This document shows, piece after piece, positions 16,534-25,385 of a stretch of 64,000 nt of DNA. Positions within the stretch are counted from its first letter, which is position 1, and each line of letters opens with the position of its first letter. This stretch comes from Chryseobacterium pennae (GTDB lineage: Bacteria; Bacteroidota; Bacteroidia; Flavobacteriales; Weeksellaceae). The position numbers and the translations under genes were made by a program. The DNA is taken from contig NZ_QNVT01000020.1 of the NCBI RefSeq assembly GCF_003385515.1, positions 57,964 to 121,963 of the forward strand, read 5' to 3'. The notes under the pieces are model-generated. The model was not told the origin of the DNA, made no database searches, and saw only the letters and a list, made by a program, of their open reading frames with translations.

Positions 16534-17730
16534 TTAGTTGATATTTTGATTAATCTGGTGATATATATTTAAGGAATTGCTTACAATTTTTGTATATCCT
16601 TTTACATCTTCTCCCGTCCATGCTCTGTTGGCTTCTCCGTAACTTCCGAATTTATCAGACATTAAATCGTGATCAGATTCAATTCCATTTAAGATAAATC
16701 TGTATGGATGAAGGGTTACAAATACTTTCCCACTCACTGTTTTCTGAGAATCCGTTAAGAAAGATTCAATATTTCTCATTACCGGATCTAAGAAAAGCGC
16801 TTCATGAAGCCAGTTTCCATACCAATCAGATAACTGAGATTTCATCATCTGCTGATATTTTGAAAGGGTATGTTTTTCCAATAAATGATGTGCTTTGATA
16901 ATCACCGAGGCTGCCGCTGCTTCAAACCCTACTCTTCCTTTGATTCCTACGATAGTATCACCAACATGAATATCACGTCCAATTCCATAAGCAGAAGCCA
17001 GTTTTTCTATTTTTTGAATAGCGTATACAGAATGCTCAAAACTTTCTCCATTTACCGCTACCACTTCTCCATTTTTAAATTCAATTTCCAGTTCTGAAGG
17101 TTGAGTTTCCTGAACCTGAGATGGAAAAGCTTCTTCCGGCAGATAACTTCTTGATGTTAAAGTCTCTTTTCCACCTACGGAAGTTCCCCAAAGTCCTTTA
17201 TTTACGGAATATTGTGCTTTATGGAATTCCATTTCATACCCATGATTCTTCAAAAACTCAATTTCTTCTTCACGGGACAATGCCATGTCACGAATTGGCG
17301 TAACAACCTCAATATCAGAACACATTACCTGGAAAATCAAATCAAAACGAACCTGATCGTTTCCGGCACCGGTACTTCCATGAGCAATAGCATCTGCTCC
17401 TACTTCAATAGCATATTTTGCAATTTCCTGCGCCTGAATGGTACGTTCAGCACTTACAGAAAGAGGATAGGTGTTATTTTTTAATACATTTCCAAAAATC
17501 AAATACTTTACACAAGAGTTATAATAATCTTCCTGAGCATCTACGCACCTGTACTCTTTTACTCCTAGGTTTAAAGCTTTTCTTTCTAATTCTTTTTCTT
17601 CTTCTTTAGAAAAACCTCCGGTATTTACAGTAACCGCATACACATCATACCCCAGTGTTTCACTAAGATATTTTGCACAGTAGGAAGTATCTAAACCTCC
17701 ACTAAACGCTAAGATGACTTTCTTGTTCAT
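16534..17730 (-). CDS. argG: Argininosuccinate synthase
   Basis: ArgG joins citrulline and aspartate with ATP to give argininosuccinate. The 398-aa protein starts MNKKVILAFSGGLDTSYCAK, the SGGxDTS N-type ATP-pyrophosphatase loop. Further conserved segments are AHGSTGAGNDQVRFDL and the C-terminal YGEANRAWTGEDVKGYTKI. Its start lies 29 nt inside the end of the upstream acetyltransferase gene, so translation of the two is probably coupled. Confidence 0.97.
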   Translation of the reverse strand: MNKKVILAFSGGLDTSYCAKYLSETLGYDVYAVTVNTGGFSKEEEKELERKALNLGVKEYRCVDAQEDYYNSCVKYLIFGNVLKNNTYPLSVSAERTIQAQEIAKYAIEVGADAIAHGSTGAGNDQVRFDLIFQVMCSDIEVVTPIRDMALSREEEIEFLKNHGYEMEFHKAQYSVNKGLWGTSVGGKETLTSRSYLPEEAFPSQVQETQPSELEIEFKNGEVVAVNGESFEHSVYAIQKIEKLASAYGIGRDIHVGDTIVGIKGRVGFEAAAASVIIKAHHLLEKHTLSKYQQMMKSQLSDWYGNWLHEALFLDPVMRNIESFLTDSQKTVSGKVFVTLHPYRFILNGIESDHDLMSDKFGSYGEANRAWTGEDVKGYTKIVSNSLNIYHQINQNIN

Positions 17731-18337
17731 TGTTATATTTAATTTCTGGTTGTGTATTCACAACACTGTTTACTTTATTTTGATCAGGCTGATTTACAAC
17801 CTCATTTTTTTTCATATTTTCCGGAACAAATAACATGGCTGTACATAAGCAGTTTTTACGTTCCTTTTTCATTAAAATTTCATAATTCACACAGTTCTTA
17901 CAGCCGCTCCAAAACTCCTCATCCTGAGTCAGTTCAGAATAAATCACCGGCTTATATCCTAAATCACTGTTGATTTTCATTACCGCAAGACCTGTTGTTA
18001 ATCCGAATACCTTTGCTTCCGGATATTTTTCTCTAGATAACTGGAAAACTTTATGCTTAATCTGAGTAGCCACTCCGCCATGCCTGAATTTGGGAGATAC
18101 AATCAATCCCGAATTAGCCACAAACTTCCCATGCGACCAGGTCTCTATATAACAGAAACCTACCCACTCACCGTTTTCAGTAGCAACCACAGCATTGCCT
18201 TCTGAAATCTTCTTACTCAAATATTCGATGGAACGTTTTGCGATTCCCGTTCCTCTACGCTGTGCAGAATCATACATTTCCTGCTGTATTTCACTCACAT
18301 ACATTAGATGTTCGCATGAGGAAACTTCTATTTCCAT
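17702..18337 (-). CDS. GNAT acyltransferase, probable first enzyme of the arginine pathway
   Basis: This 211-aa protein is the first gene of the arginine operon and overlaps argG. Residues 1-140 form a GNAT domain with the acyl-CoA motif VSPKFRHGGVATQIKHKVF (about 80-98). No argA or argJ is present in the cluster, so this is the likely N-acetyl- or N-succinylglutamate synthase. A second feature is the Cys pattern FWSGCKNC (Cys146, Cys149) and KNCLC (Cys163, Cys165), which could bind a metal or sense redox. The C-terminal ~35 residues are Asn/Gln-rich and probably disordered. The role is inference from position; the GNAT fold is seen. Confidence 0.8.
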   Translation of the reverse strand: MEIEVSSCEHLMYVSEIQQEMYDSAQRRGTGIAKRSIEYLSKKISEGNAVVATENGEWVGFCYIETWSHGKFVANSGLIVSPKFRHGGVATQIKHKVFQLSREKYPEAKVFGLTTGLAVMKINSDLGYKPVIYSELTQDEEFWSGCKNCVNYEILMKKERKNCLCTAMLFVPENMKKNEVVNQPDQNKVNSVVNTQPEIKYNNEQESHLSV

Positions 18338-18358
18338 TTATTTATCTAATTTTTTTGG

Positions 18359-18390
18359 CAAATTTAAAATATATTTTCTTTAAAAACCAA
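18359..18390 (-). promoter_or_regulatory. Predicted promoter of the arginine operon
   Basis: On the minus strand TTG (18390-18388) is followed after 21 nt by TAAATTTG (18366-18359), a full match to TAnnTTTG with a slightly long spacer. Transcription would start about 15 nt before the GNAT start codon. Confidence 0.55.
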
Positions 18391-18458
18391 ATTAAAAAGA
18401 TATTTTTTTTGTTTTAAAAATTTACACAGGTAAAATTATCTTTATTGAAAAATATATT

Positions 18459-18485
18459 TTTGCTAATTTATTATATATTTGCTAA
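18459..18485 (+). promoter_or_regulatory. Two TTTGCTAA direct repeats, candidate operator/promoter overlap
   Basis: The octamer TTTGCTAA occurs at 18459-18466 and 18478-18485, a spacing of 19 bp (about two helical turns). Each copy overlaps a -7-like element (TATTTTTG at 18455, TATATTTG at 18474). The position is right for control of the divergent zinc-ribbon gene. No clear -33 box accompanies either. Confidence 0.4.
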
Positions 18486-18497
18486 AATAATATAGCT

Positions 18498-18914
18498 ATG
18501 GAAAATACATGTCCCAAATGCAAGGGGAATAAAGTGGTTAAAAGCGGAATTATCAATGAGAAACAGAGATTTCTCTGTAAAAACTGCAACTATTATTTTA
18601 CCGTAAAAAAGCTAGGAAAACAGATTGATGACTATTATGTAACCAAAGCCTTACAACTCTATCTGGAAGGCTTAAGCTACCGTGAAATTGAAAGAATTAT
18701 TGGGGTTTCTCATGTTACGATAAGTTCATGGATCAAGAAATATAATATTACAAGGCCATCCCATTCTGAATTCCATCCTGTGTATAAAATATTAAAACAG
18801 AATGAATTGATTGAATACATTGCTAAAGAAGACAACATTAAAAATTCCGGGATTATTATTACTCAGTTTGCTGATAAGTATATGTTGATTAAATGGGAAA
18901 GGTTTAAGAAATAG
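18498..18914 (+). CDS. InsA-like zinc-ribbon/HTH protein without transposase domain
   Basis: The 138-aa protein resembles the InsA part of IS1-type transposases. A zinc ribbon has Cys5-x2-Cys8 (CPKC) and Cys27-x2-Cys30 (CKNC). A helix-turn-helix follows at about 50-80 (LSYREIERIIGVSHVTISSWIKK). The remaining ~58 residues are unlike IS1 and carry no DDE catalytic motif. No second transposase ORF and no terminal repeats surround it, so it appears domesticated. InsA itself represses IS1 transcription. It is divergent from the arginine operon across 160 bp, so it may regulate itself, that operon, or both. That role is inference. Confidence 0.75.
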   Translation: MENTCPKCKGNKVVKSGIINEKQRFLCKNCNYYFTVKKLGKQIDDYYVTKALQLYLEGLSYREIERIIGVSHVTISSWIKKYNITRPSHSEFHPVYKILKQNELIEYIAKEDNIKNSGIIITQFADKYMLIKWERFKK

Positions 18915-19085
18915 AAGGTGGAATAAAGAGAATAGATTGATAGATAATAGACTTTGCAGCCTGAATTTTATACTTTCAATTCTATATAACTATAGTATTA
19001 CCAATAGTATATATTAAATTTTCATAAATAAATTATTAATTCCAATTTGGCTTTCACAAAAAACAACGCCAAAAATTGATAATTT

Positions 19086-20465
19086 ATGAAGAAATTACTT
19101 ACATTTATTGGAATAGCCTTAATTAGCGGTTCTATGTATTCGCAGGGTTCTCCTGATTATGGCAGCGGATTAAAAATTAACCTCAATCCTGAGGGAGACA
19201 AATTCATCAGATTTATTTTATGGGATCAGCTTTGGCTAAGAAACAGCGCAATGAATCCCGGAAGCATGGTTGGAAATGAACCAACAGACAACACGTGGAA
19301 TCTGGGAAACAGACGATTACGTGCTCTAACGTATGCGCAGATCTCTAAAAGATATATGATTCTCCTTCATTTTGGAATCAACAATCAGACTTTCATCAAT
19401 GGCGGCGGATCAGGAACCTCAGGAACAGGAGGTTACGGAAACGGAAAGAAAACCCAGATGTTTTTCCATGATGCCTGGAATGAATATGCAGTTATTTTAC
19501 CTGGAGAAGCAGGAAAATTCAGTTTATCTTTAGGGGCAGGCCTTCATTACTACATGGGACTTTCCCGTATGACTATGGCCTCTACCCTAAACTTTCTTAC
19601 AGTAGATTCTCCGGTATTCTCATGGCCACTGATAGACAATTCGGATCAGTTTGGAAGACAAATCGGAATGTTTGCTAAGGGTAAATACGGAAAACTGGAA
19701 TATCGTTTCAGCTTAAACAAACCTTTTGCTACAGACCTTGCTCCTGCGAATGTGACCGATCCGTCAAAAGCCGTAGCAGTAGACAATAACGGAAATCCAA
19801 GTTTTTCAAAAGCAGGATATGTTGAATATCAATTCTTAGATGAGGAATCCAACACCTTACCTTTCAAAGTAGGATCTTATCTTGGGACAAAAAAAGTATT
19901 CAATGTAGGAGCCGGATTTTACCACCAGGCAGACGGAACCAGAACTTCAGTGAATTCAAATGTAGAAAAACATGACATAACTCTTTTTGCGGTAGATGCT
20001 TTTGCAGATATCCCATTGGGAGAAGCCAAAAACAAAATGGCAGTTTCAGCCTACGCCGGATATTATAACTACAATTTCGGTCCAAATTATGTAAGAAATC
20101 TGGGAACAATGAATATTGCAGCTACCGACCCTAATTTCATTGGCAATAAAGCTATCGCAGGACCGGGAAATTTACAGCCTACCATCGGAACAGGTAATAT
20201 TATCTACGCACAGGCCGGTTTGCTATTACCAAGTCAGGCAGAAAAGCCGAAAATCAGAATACAACCCTTTGCAGCGTATACTCACAAAAACTTTGAAGCA
20301 TTTGACAAATCATCTTCTCAGTTTGATGTTGGAGCTAACTGGTTTATTGACGGACATCATGCAAAAATCACAACCCAGTATTCAACAAGACCAGTTTACA
20401 CCAATCCTACTGAGAAACCTTCTTCAAAAGGAGAATTCATCGTACAGTTCCAGATCTACTTATAA
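19086..20465 (+). CDS. Outer-membrane porin family protein
   Basis: The 459-aa protein starts with a signal peptide (MKKLLTFIGIALISGSMYSQG, cleavage near residue 20). The remainder is rich in alternating aromatic strands typical of an outer-membrane beta-barrel: RYMILLHFGINNQTF, GKYGKLEYRFSLN and a final strand GEFIVQFQIYL. Long Gly/Ser loops (GGGSGTSGTGGYGNGKK) lie between strands. It is followed within 105 nt by an MFS carrier and then by a carboxylate-activation cluster. It therefore probably admits small organic acids across the outer membrane; the substrate is inference. Confidence 0.8.
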   Translation: MKKLLTFIGIALISGSMYSQGSPDYGSGLKINLNPEGDKFIRFILWDQLWLRNSAMNPGSMVGNEPTDNTWNLGNRRLRALTYAQISKRYMILLHFGINNQTFINGGGSGTSGTGGYGNGKKTQMFFHDAWNEYAVILPGEAGKFSLSLGAGLHYYMGLSRMTMASTLNFLTVDSPVFSWPLIDNSDQFGRQIGMFAKGKYGKLEYRFSLNKPFATDLAPANVTDPSKAVAVDNNGNPSFSKAGYVEYQFLDEESNTLPFKVGSYLGTKKVFNVGAGFYHQADGTRTSVNSNVEKHDITLFAVDAFADIPLGEAKNKMAVSAYAGYYNYNFGPNYVRNLGTMNIAATDPNFIGNKAIAGPGNLQPTIGTGNIIYAQAGLLLPSQAEKPKIRIQPFAAYTHKNFEAFDKSSSQFDVGANWFIDGHHAKITTQYSTRPVYTNPTEKPSSKGEFIVQFQIYL

Positions 20466-20569
20466 TCTAAACACATTAAGGCAATATAAAATATAAAATG
20501 TAAGATGAGCTAAGTTCTATTAAGAATAAAACATTTTACTCTTTCCATTAACATCAAAAACCAATCAAT

Positions 20570-22150
20570 ATGAGCGAAAACCATCACGAAAGCTACGAAA
20601 ATATGACCGAAAAGCAGAAAAACCGCACCATCTGGAGTGTTATCACTGCTTCATCCCTCGGAACATTGATAGAGTGGTATGACTTCTACATCTTCGGAAG
20701 TTTGGCCATTGTTTTAGCGACCAAATTTTTCCCTGCAGATAATCCGACAGCGGCATTTTTATCTACGCTAGCCACTTTTGCAGCTGGATTTGTGGTAAGA
20801 CCCTTTGGAGCTTTATTCTTCGGAAGACTGGGTGACATTATCGGAAGAAAATACACTTTCCTTGTCACTCTGCTCATTATGGGATTTTCCACTTTTCTTA
20901 TCGGATGTATCCCAAGTTATGAAACCATCGGGTTCCTGGCTCCGGTTTTGGTTTTAATCCTTAGATTATTACAAGGTCTTGCTCTTGGGGGTGAATATGG
21001 AGGGGCAGCAACTTATGTAGCGGAATATGCACAACCTCATCGAAGAGGCTATTGGACTTCATGGATTCAAACAACAGCTACAGCAGGACTTTTCATTTCG
21101 CTGATTGTTATTTTAATTACAAAAAATACACTTTCTCCCGAAGAATTCGATGGCTGGGGATGGAGGGTTCCTTTCTGGATCTCAATCTTAATGGTGGGAG
21201 TTTCTTATATTATCAGAAAAAACATGAAGGAATCTCCGCTTTTTGCCAAGGCGAAAAGTGAAGGAAAAACTTCTAAAAATCCTTTAAAAGAGAGTTTTGG
21301 TAATAAATTCAACTTTAAATTCGTATTGCTTGCCCTTTTTGGAGCAGCAATGGGACAAGGGGTAATCTGGTACACAGGACAGTTCTACGCTATGAGCTTC
21401 ATGCAGAAAGTAATGAATATTGATTCTACCCAGGTAGATTATTTAATGGCGACTGCTTTATTTTTAGGGACTCCTTTCTTCGTATTTTTTGGTTGGTTAT
21501 CTGATAAAATAGGAAGAAAAGCTGTAATGATGACCGGAATGCTGGTGGCAATTTTAGCGTACAGACCTATTTATGACAGCATGTTCAAAAGCGTCAGTCT
21601 TGAAAATAAAACGGTAGCCACTAGTGGAATTACCGAAAAAAGAACCGCTAAAATCCACAAAGACATTGCTACAGACAGCCTTGTAACCTTCCATAAAGAA
21701 ACACTTTATACCGATGGAACTTTAATTAAAAAAGACAGTATTGTTCACTGGTCACCAGGTGGTCCTGTTATAAAAGACGGAAAAGCTGAAGAACCTAAGA
21801 TTTCACAATCTGTAACGGTGAGTGACAGCACAAAATGGTATCTGGTTTTCTTAGTATTCATCCAGGTGATCTTCGTAACTATGGTTTATGGGCCTATTGC
21901 AGCGTTCCTTGTTGAAATGTTCCCGGTGAGAATCCGTTACACTTCGATGTCTTTGCCCTATCATATTGGAAATGGTGTATTTGGAGGACTTCTTCCGGCC
22001 GTAGCTACTTATCTGGTGACTACAGGAAAAGAAGCGGGACATGCCACATGGTATCTTGAGGGATTATGGTATCCGATTGGAGTGGCTACAGTCTGCTTGA
22101 TTATCGGATTAATTTATCTTAAAAATAAGAACAATAATCTTCACGATTAA
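20570..22150 (+). CDS. MFS transporter, metabolite:H+ symporter type
   Basis: The 526-aa inner-membrane protein has 12 predicted TM segments and two major-facilitator motif-A loops (GRLGDIIGRKYTF at 85-97, GWLSDKIGRKAVMM at 308-321). GGEYGGAATYVAEY near 140-153 is characteristic of the metabolite:H+ symporter (MHS) group, which carries acetate, proline, ketoglutarate and similar acids. An extra hydrophilic stretch of about 88 residues (335-422), probably periplasmic between TM9 and TM10, is longer than usual. It lies between the porin and the symporter-kinase cluster, consistent with carboxylate uptake. Confidence 0.9.
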   Translation: MSENHHESYENMTEKQKNRTIWSVITASSLGTLIEWYDFYIFGSLAIVLATKFFPADNPTAAFLSTLATFAAGFVVRPFGALFFGRLGDIIGRKYTFLVTLLIMGFSTFLIGCIPSYETIGFLAPVLVLILRLLQGLALGGEYGGAATYVAEYAQPHRRGYWTSWIQTTATAGLFISLIVILITKNTLSPEEFDGWGWRVPFWISILMVGVSYIIRKNMKESPLFAKAKSEGKTSKNPLKESFGNKFNFKFVLLALFGAAMGQGVIWYTGQFYAMSFMQKVMNIDSTQVDYLMATALFLGTPFFVFFGWLSDKIGRKAVMMTGMLVAILAYRPIYDSMFKSVSLENKTVATSGITEKRTAKIHKDIATDSLVTFHKETLYTDGTLIKKDSIVHWSPGGPVIKDGKAEEPKISQSVTVSDSTKWYLVFLVFIQVIFVTMVYGPIAAFLVEMFPVRIRYTSMSLPYHIGNGVFGGLLPAVATYLVTTGKEAGHATWYLEGLWYPIGVATVCLIIGLIYLKNKNNNLHD

Positions 22151-22193
22151 TCACTGAATCACTCAAATTTTTATTAATTTTAAAACTACTAAA

Positions 22194-22421
22194 ATGAACG
22201 CAATAAAAAAAATATTAGGCATACTCTGGATCGCAATAGCTGTGGTCGTAGGATATTTTGCAATTACAGTAATGGGAATTCCAAAAATAACTTCCGGAAA
22301 ACAGGAAGACCTGGTTTTCGGGATCATCATCCTGTTTGTACTGATGCCGATTGTTTCAGGCGGAATGGCTGTGTTTGGCTATTACGCTTTAACAGGAGAA
22401 TATTCTGACGAAAAATTATAA
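22194..22421 (+). CDS. Small two-TM membrane protein, 75 aa
   Basis: Two hydrophobic helices (about 6-28 and 42-66) flank a short charged loop ITSGKQEDL. It begins MNAIKKILGILWIAIAVVVG and ends with a polar tail TGEYSDEKL. Similar small proteins are common beside MFS carriers in Flavobacteriia. It lies 43 nt after the MFS gene and may be an accessory subunit. The function is unknown. Confidence 0.75.
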   Translation: MNAIKKILGILWIAIAVVVGYFAITVMGIPKITSGKQEDLVFGIIILFVLMPIVSGGMAVFGYYALTGEYSDEKL

Positions 22422-22434
22422 TTAAACAGATAAT

Positions 22435-22468
22435 GATAATTGATGAATGCTCATATTCATCAATTATC
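22435..22468 (+). other. 14-bp perfect hairpin between two small membrane genes
   Basis: GATAATTGATGAAT (22435-22448) and ATTCATCAATTATC (22455-22468) form a perfect stem with loop GCTCAT, followed by TTTTAT. It may act as a partial terminator or mRNA-processing/stability hairpin that separates the transporter genes from the sensor genes. Confidence 0.65.
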
Positions 22469-22486
22469 TTTTATCCATCATCATTT

Positions 22487-22681
22487 ATGAAAAAAAGACA
22501 CGAACAAAAACTGGTTATCCTGAGCATCGGACTGATGATTGCTTTCAGTATTCCTATTTCACTGCTTTTCAATAATGAGCGGGAGGTTTTCGGATATCCT
22601 ATGATTCTGATTTACCTGTTTGTTGTCTGGATGATCTCCATTGTAATTTCCTTTGTAATTGTAAAAAAGCACAATGAGTAG
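22487..22681 (+). CDS. Small two-TM protein, possible symporter-associated subunit, 64 aa
   Basis: I place the start at the ATG at 22487 (MKKRHEQKLVILSIG). The frame extends 18 codons further up, but that part is the hairpin at 22435-22468. There are two TM helices, about 9-27 and 36-57, the second being YPMILIYLFVVWMISIVIS. The pattern resembles the tiny membrane proteins encoded just before sodium:solute symporters. Its stop overlaps the start of the symporter-kinase gene by 8 nt, so the two are translationally coupled. The partnership is inference. Confidence 0.7.
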   Translation: MKKRHEQKLVILSIGLMIAFSIPISLLFNNEREVFGYPMILIYLFVVWMISIVISFVIVKKHNE

Positions 22682-25376
22682 CTTCGCATTATTTTCTGTG
22701 GTTATGTTTTATCTGGCTCTCCTGTTCTTAGTTGCCCATCTGGCAGAGAAGAAAAGAAGCAAGTTCTGGATCAACAATCCTTACATTTATGCATTGTCAT
22801 TGGCTGTGTATTGTACAGCATGGACGTATTACGGGAGCATCGGAGTGGCCGCTACAAGCGGATTAAACTATTTACCGATTTATATTGGCCCTGCAATGAT
22901 AATTCCTGCCTGGATTTATATTAACACAAGAATTGTAAGAATTGCCAGGGTTAATAAAATAAGCAGCCTCGCAGATTTCATCTCGTTACGATATGGAAAC
23001 AGCAGAAGTCTGAGTGCCATTATCACGATTGTCTGTCTTCTAGCGATTGTTCCTTACATCGGATTACAGATCAAAGCCATATCAGAAACCTTCCATCTGG
23101 TAACAGAAACTCCGATGTCGAAGAATATACTGACTGACAATGCCACATTTGTTGTGATTTTAATCGCTTTATTTTCTTCCTATTATGGAACAAGATATGT
23201 AGACGCTTCGGAAAAACGACTGGGAATTATCTCCGCTATTGCACTGGAAAGCTTTCTAAAACTATTCTTCATTATTATTCTTGGTCTTTTTGTGATCTAC
23301 TATGTTTTTGACGGATTTACAGACATCTACCAAAAAGCTAGTCGTTTTGAAGATTTTAAAGAAAAAAATACTTTCAACGGCATTGAGGGTGCCATGAACT
23401 GGATGGTTTTATGCATGATCTCAGCAACAGCTATCTGTATATTACCACGACAGTTTCATACCGCGATCGTTGAAAACAGACAGGAAAAGCACATCAGAAC
23501 AGCAATATGGTTTTTTCCGCTTTATTTATTAATCTTCACCATATTTATTTTCCCGATTGCATGGGGCGGAAGGCTGATCTTTGATGGCGAGAAAGTAAAT
23601 CCTGAGTTCTACTCTATTTTAATTCCGCAGCATTTTGGTAATACTTTAATCACCGTTTTGGTTTTCCTTGGCGGATTGAGTTCATGTATTTCCATGATTA
23701 TCATCTCTGCTATTACTTTATCCATCATGCTTTCCAACAACCTGATCATTCCTTACGGTTTGCTTGGAAAACTGAAATCTGAAAATGAGGAACAAAATAC
23801 AAGAAGCATTACCAACATCAGAAAATTCAGCATTTTCGCCCTGATTATCATGGCTTTTGTATTCTACAAATATTTTATTTTAAAAACATCGCTGGATTCC
23901 GTAGGATTAATCTCTTTTGTTGTGATTGCACAGCTCGCTCCGGCATTTTTTGGAGCTATATTCTGGAGAAGAGGAAGCTATAAAGGCGCTGTTATCGGGC
24001 TTGCTGCCGGGTTGGCGATCTGCTATTTCGGATTAATCATTCCACAGTATTATTTTTCGTACAACCAAGAACTCAAAGGGGTTTTAAGGGATATGTATAA
24101 TTCTTTCGACTTCTTTACCATTCCTTATCTGGCCAGGATTCCTCAGATTTTTTTCTGGTCAATTCTTGTGAATACTGGCTTGTTTACGATTGTTTCAGTG
24201 AGCACCAAAGGAAATTACCGTGAAAGAAACTTTGCTGAATTATATGTAGACATCGATAAATACATTCAAAATCACGAAAATGCATTTATTTGGAGAGGAA
24301 CAGCTTATATTTCTGATATTCAGAATATCCTCGAAAGATTTTTAGGTAAAAATAAGACCGAACAGGCGTTGAGAATATTCAATTTAAAATATAATATTGA
24401 TTCTAAAACAGAGACCGCTGATTCAAGATTCATTAAGTTTTCGGAAAACCTTCTGGCAGGAAGAATCGGAACCGCTTCAGCTAAAATTCTGATTGAAGGA
24501 GTCACCAAAGAAGATAAAATATCACTGAAAGAAGTTTTGAATATCCTTGAAGAATCCAAAGAAAACATTAGTTTAAACAAAAAACTTACGGAGCAGTCTG
24601 AAGAATTACAGAAACTTTCTGATGACCTTAGAAATGCCAATGAAAATCTGATTGTTAAAGACCGCCAAAAAGATGACTTTCTGGATTCTGTTGCCCATGA
24701 ACTGAGAACTCCAATTACTGCGATACGTTCAGCAGGAGAAATCTTAGCTGACGATGATGATATTCCTTTTGAAATAAAGCAAGAGTTTTTAAATAATATC
24801 ATCACAGAATCTGACCGGTTAAGTGAGATCATCAACGATATTCTTTATCTTGATAAACTTCAGCATGGTGAAATCTCGTTAAACATTCAACAAAACAACA
24901 TTCTTGAGACCTATAAAAAAGCATTAAGCCCCCTATTGCACCTGATACAGCAGAAAAATATTCATTTAAGTGAGGTTAATCTCCTGAACCGGGTTATATT
25001 TGAATATGATGAAGCCAGAATGATTCAACTGCTTCAGAATATATGGGGAAATGCCTTAAAATTCACAGATGAACAGGGAACGATACAAACTAAATTGTTT
25101 GAAAGAGAAAATCAGTTGATGATTACTATTTTCAATACAGGAAAGCACATTCCGGAAGAGGATCTGGAAATGATTTTTGACAAGTTTTATCAGTCTAAAA
25201 ATCAGAACATTTTAAAACCTACAGGAAGCGGACTTGGCCTGGCTATTTCCAAGAAAATAATACAGGCCCACAACGGAAGTATAAAAGCTGAAAACAGCGG
25301 TCTTGGAGTAACTTTTACCATCAGTCTTCCTGACAGAATAATAAACGAGATTAAAAATGAAGTTGAACCCTTTTAA
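22674..25376 (+). CDS. Sodium:solute symporter-histidine kinase fusion
   Basis: The 900-aa protein joins a 12-13 TM sodium:solute symporter (about 1-500; AVYCTAWTYYGSIGVAAT, PAFFGAIFWRRGSYKGAV) to a cytoplasmic kinase. A coiled-coil linker (about 600-660, KKLTEQSEELQKLSDDLRN) leads to the HisKA H-box DSVAHELRTP with His675. The N box LLQNIWGNALKFTDE and G boxes follow (FDKFYQSKNQ, GSGLGLAISKKI). The layout matches CbrA/CrbS-type sensors; in Vibrio and Pseudomonas CrbS controls acs. Here it sits directly before a response regulator and two acyl-CoA synthetase genes, so carboxylate sensing is likely. Confidence 0.93.
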   Translation: MSSFALFSVVMFYLALLFLVAHLAEKKRSKFWINNPYIYALSLAVYCTAWTYYGSIGVAATSGLNYLPIYIGPAMIIPAWIYINTRIVRIARVNKISSLADFISLRYGNSRSLSAIITIVCLLAIVPYIGLQIKAISETFHLVTETPMSKNILTDNATFVVILIALFSSYYGTRYVDASEKRLGIISAIALESFLKLFFIIILGLFVIYYVFDGFTDIYQKASRFEDFKEKNTFNGIEGAMNWMVLCMISATAICILPRQFHTAIVENRQEKHIRTAIWFFPLYLLIFTIFIFPIAWGGRLIFDGEKVNPEFYSILIPQHFGNTLITVLVFLGGLSSCISMIIISAITLSIMLSNNLIIPYGLLGKLKSENEEQNTRSITNIRKFSIFALIIMAFVFYKYFILKTSLDSVGLISFVVIAQLAPAFFGAIFWRRGSYKGAVIGLAAGLAICYFGLIIPQYYFSYNQELKGVLRDMYNSFDFFTIPYLARIPQIFFWSILVNTGLFTIVSVSTKGNYRERNFAELYVDIDKYIQNHENAFIWRGTAYISDIQNILERFLGKNKTEQALRIFNLKYNIDSKTETADSRFIKFSENLLAGRIGTASAKILIEGVTKEDKISLKEVLNILEESKENISLNKKLTEQSEELQKLSDDLRNANENLIVKDRQKDDFLDSVAHELRTPITAIRSAGEILADDDDIPFEIKQEFLNNIITESDRLSEIINDILYLDKLQHGEISLNIQQNNILETYKKALSPLLHLIQQKNIHLSEVNLLNRVIFEYDEARMIQLLQNIWGNALKFTDEQGTIQTKLFERENQLMITIFNTGKHIPEEDLEMIFDKFYQSKNQNILKPTGSGLGLAISKKIIQAHNGSIKAENSGLGVTFTISLPDRIINEIKNEVEPF

Positions 25377-25385
25377 AAAGCCTTT

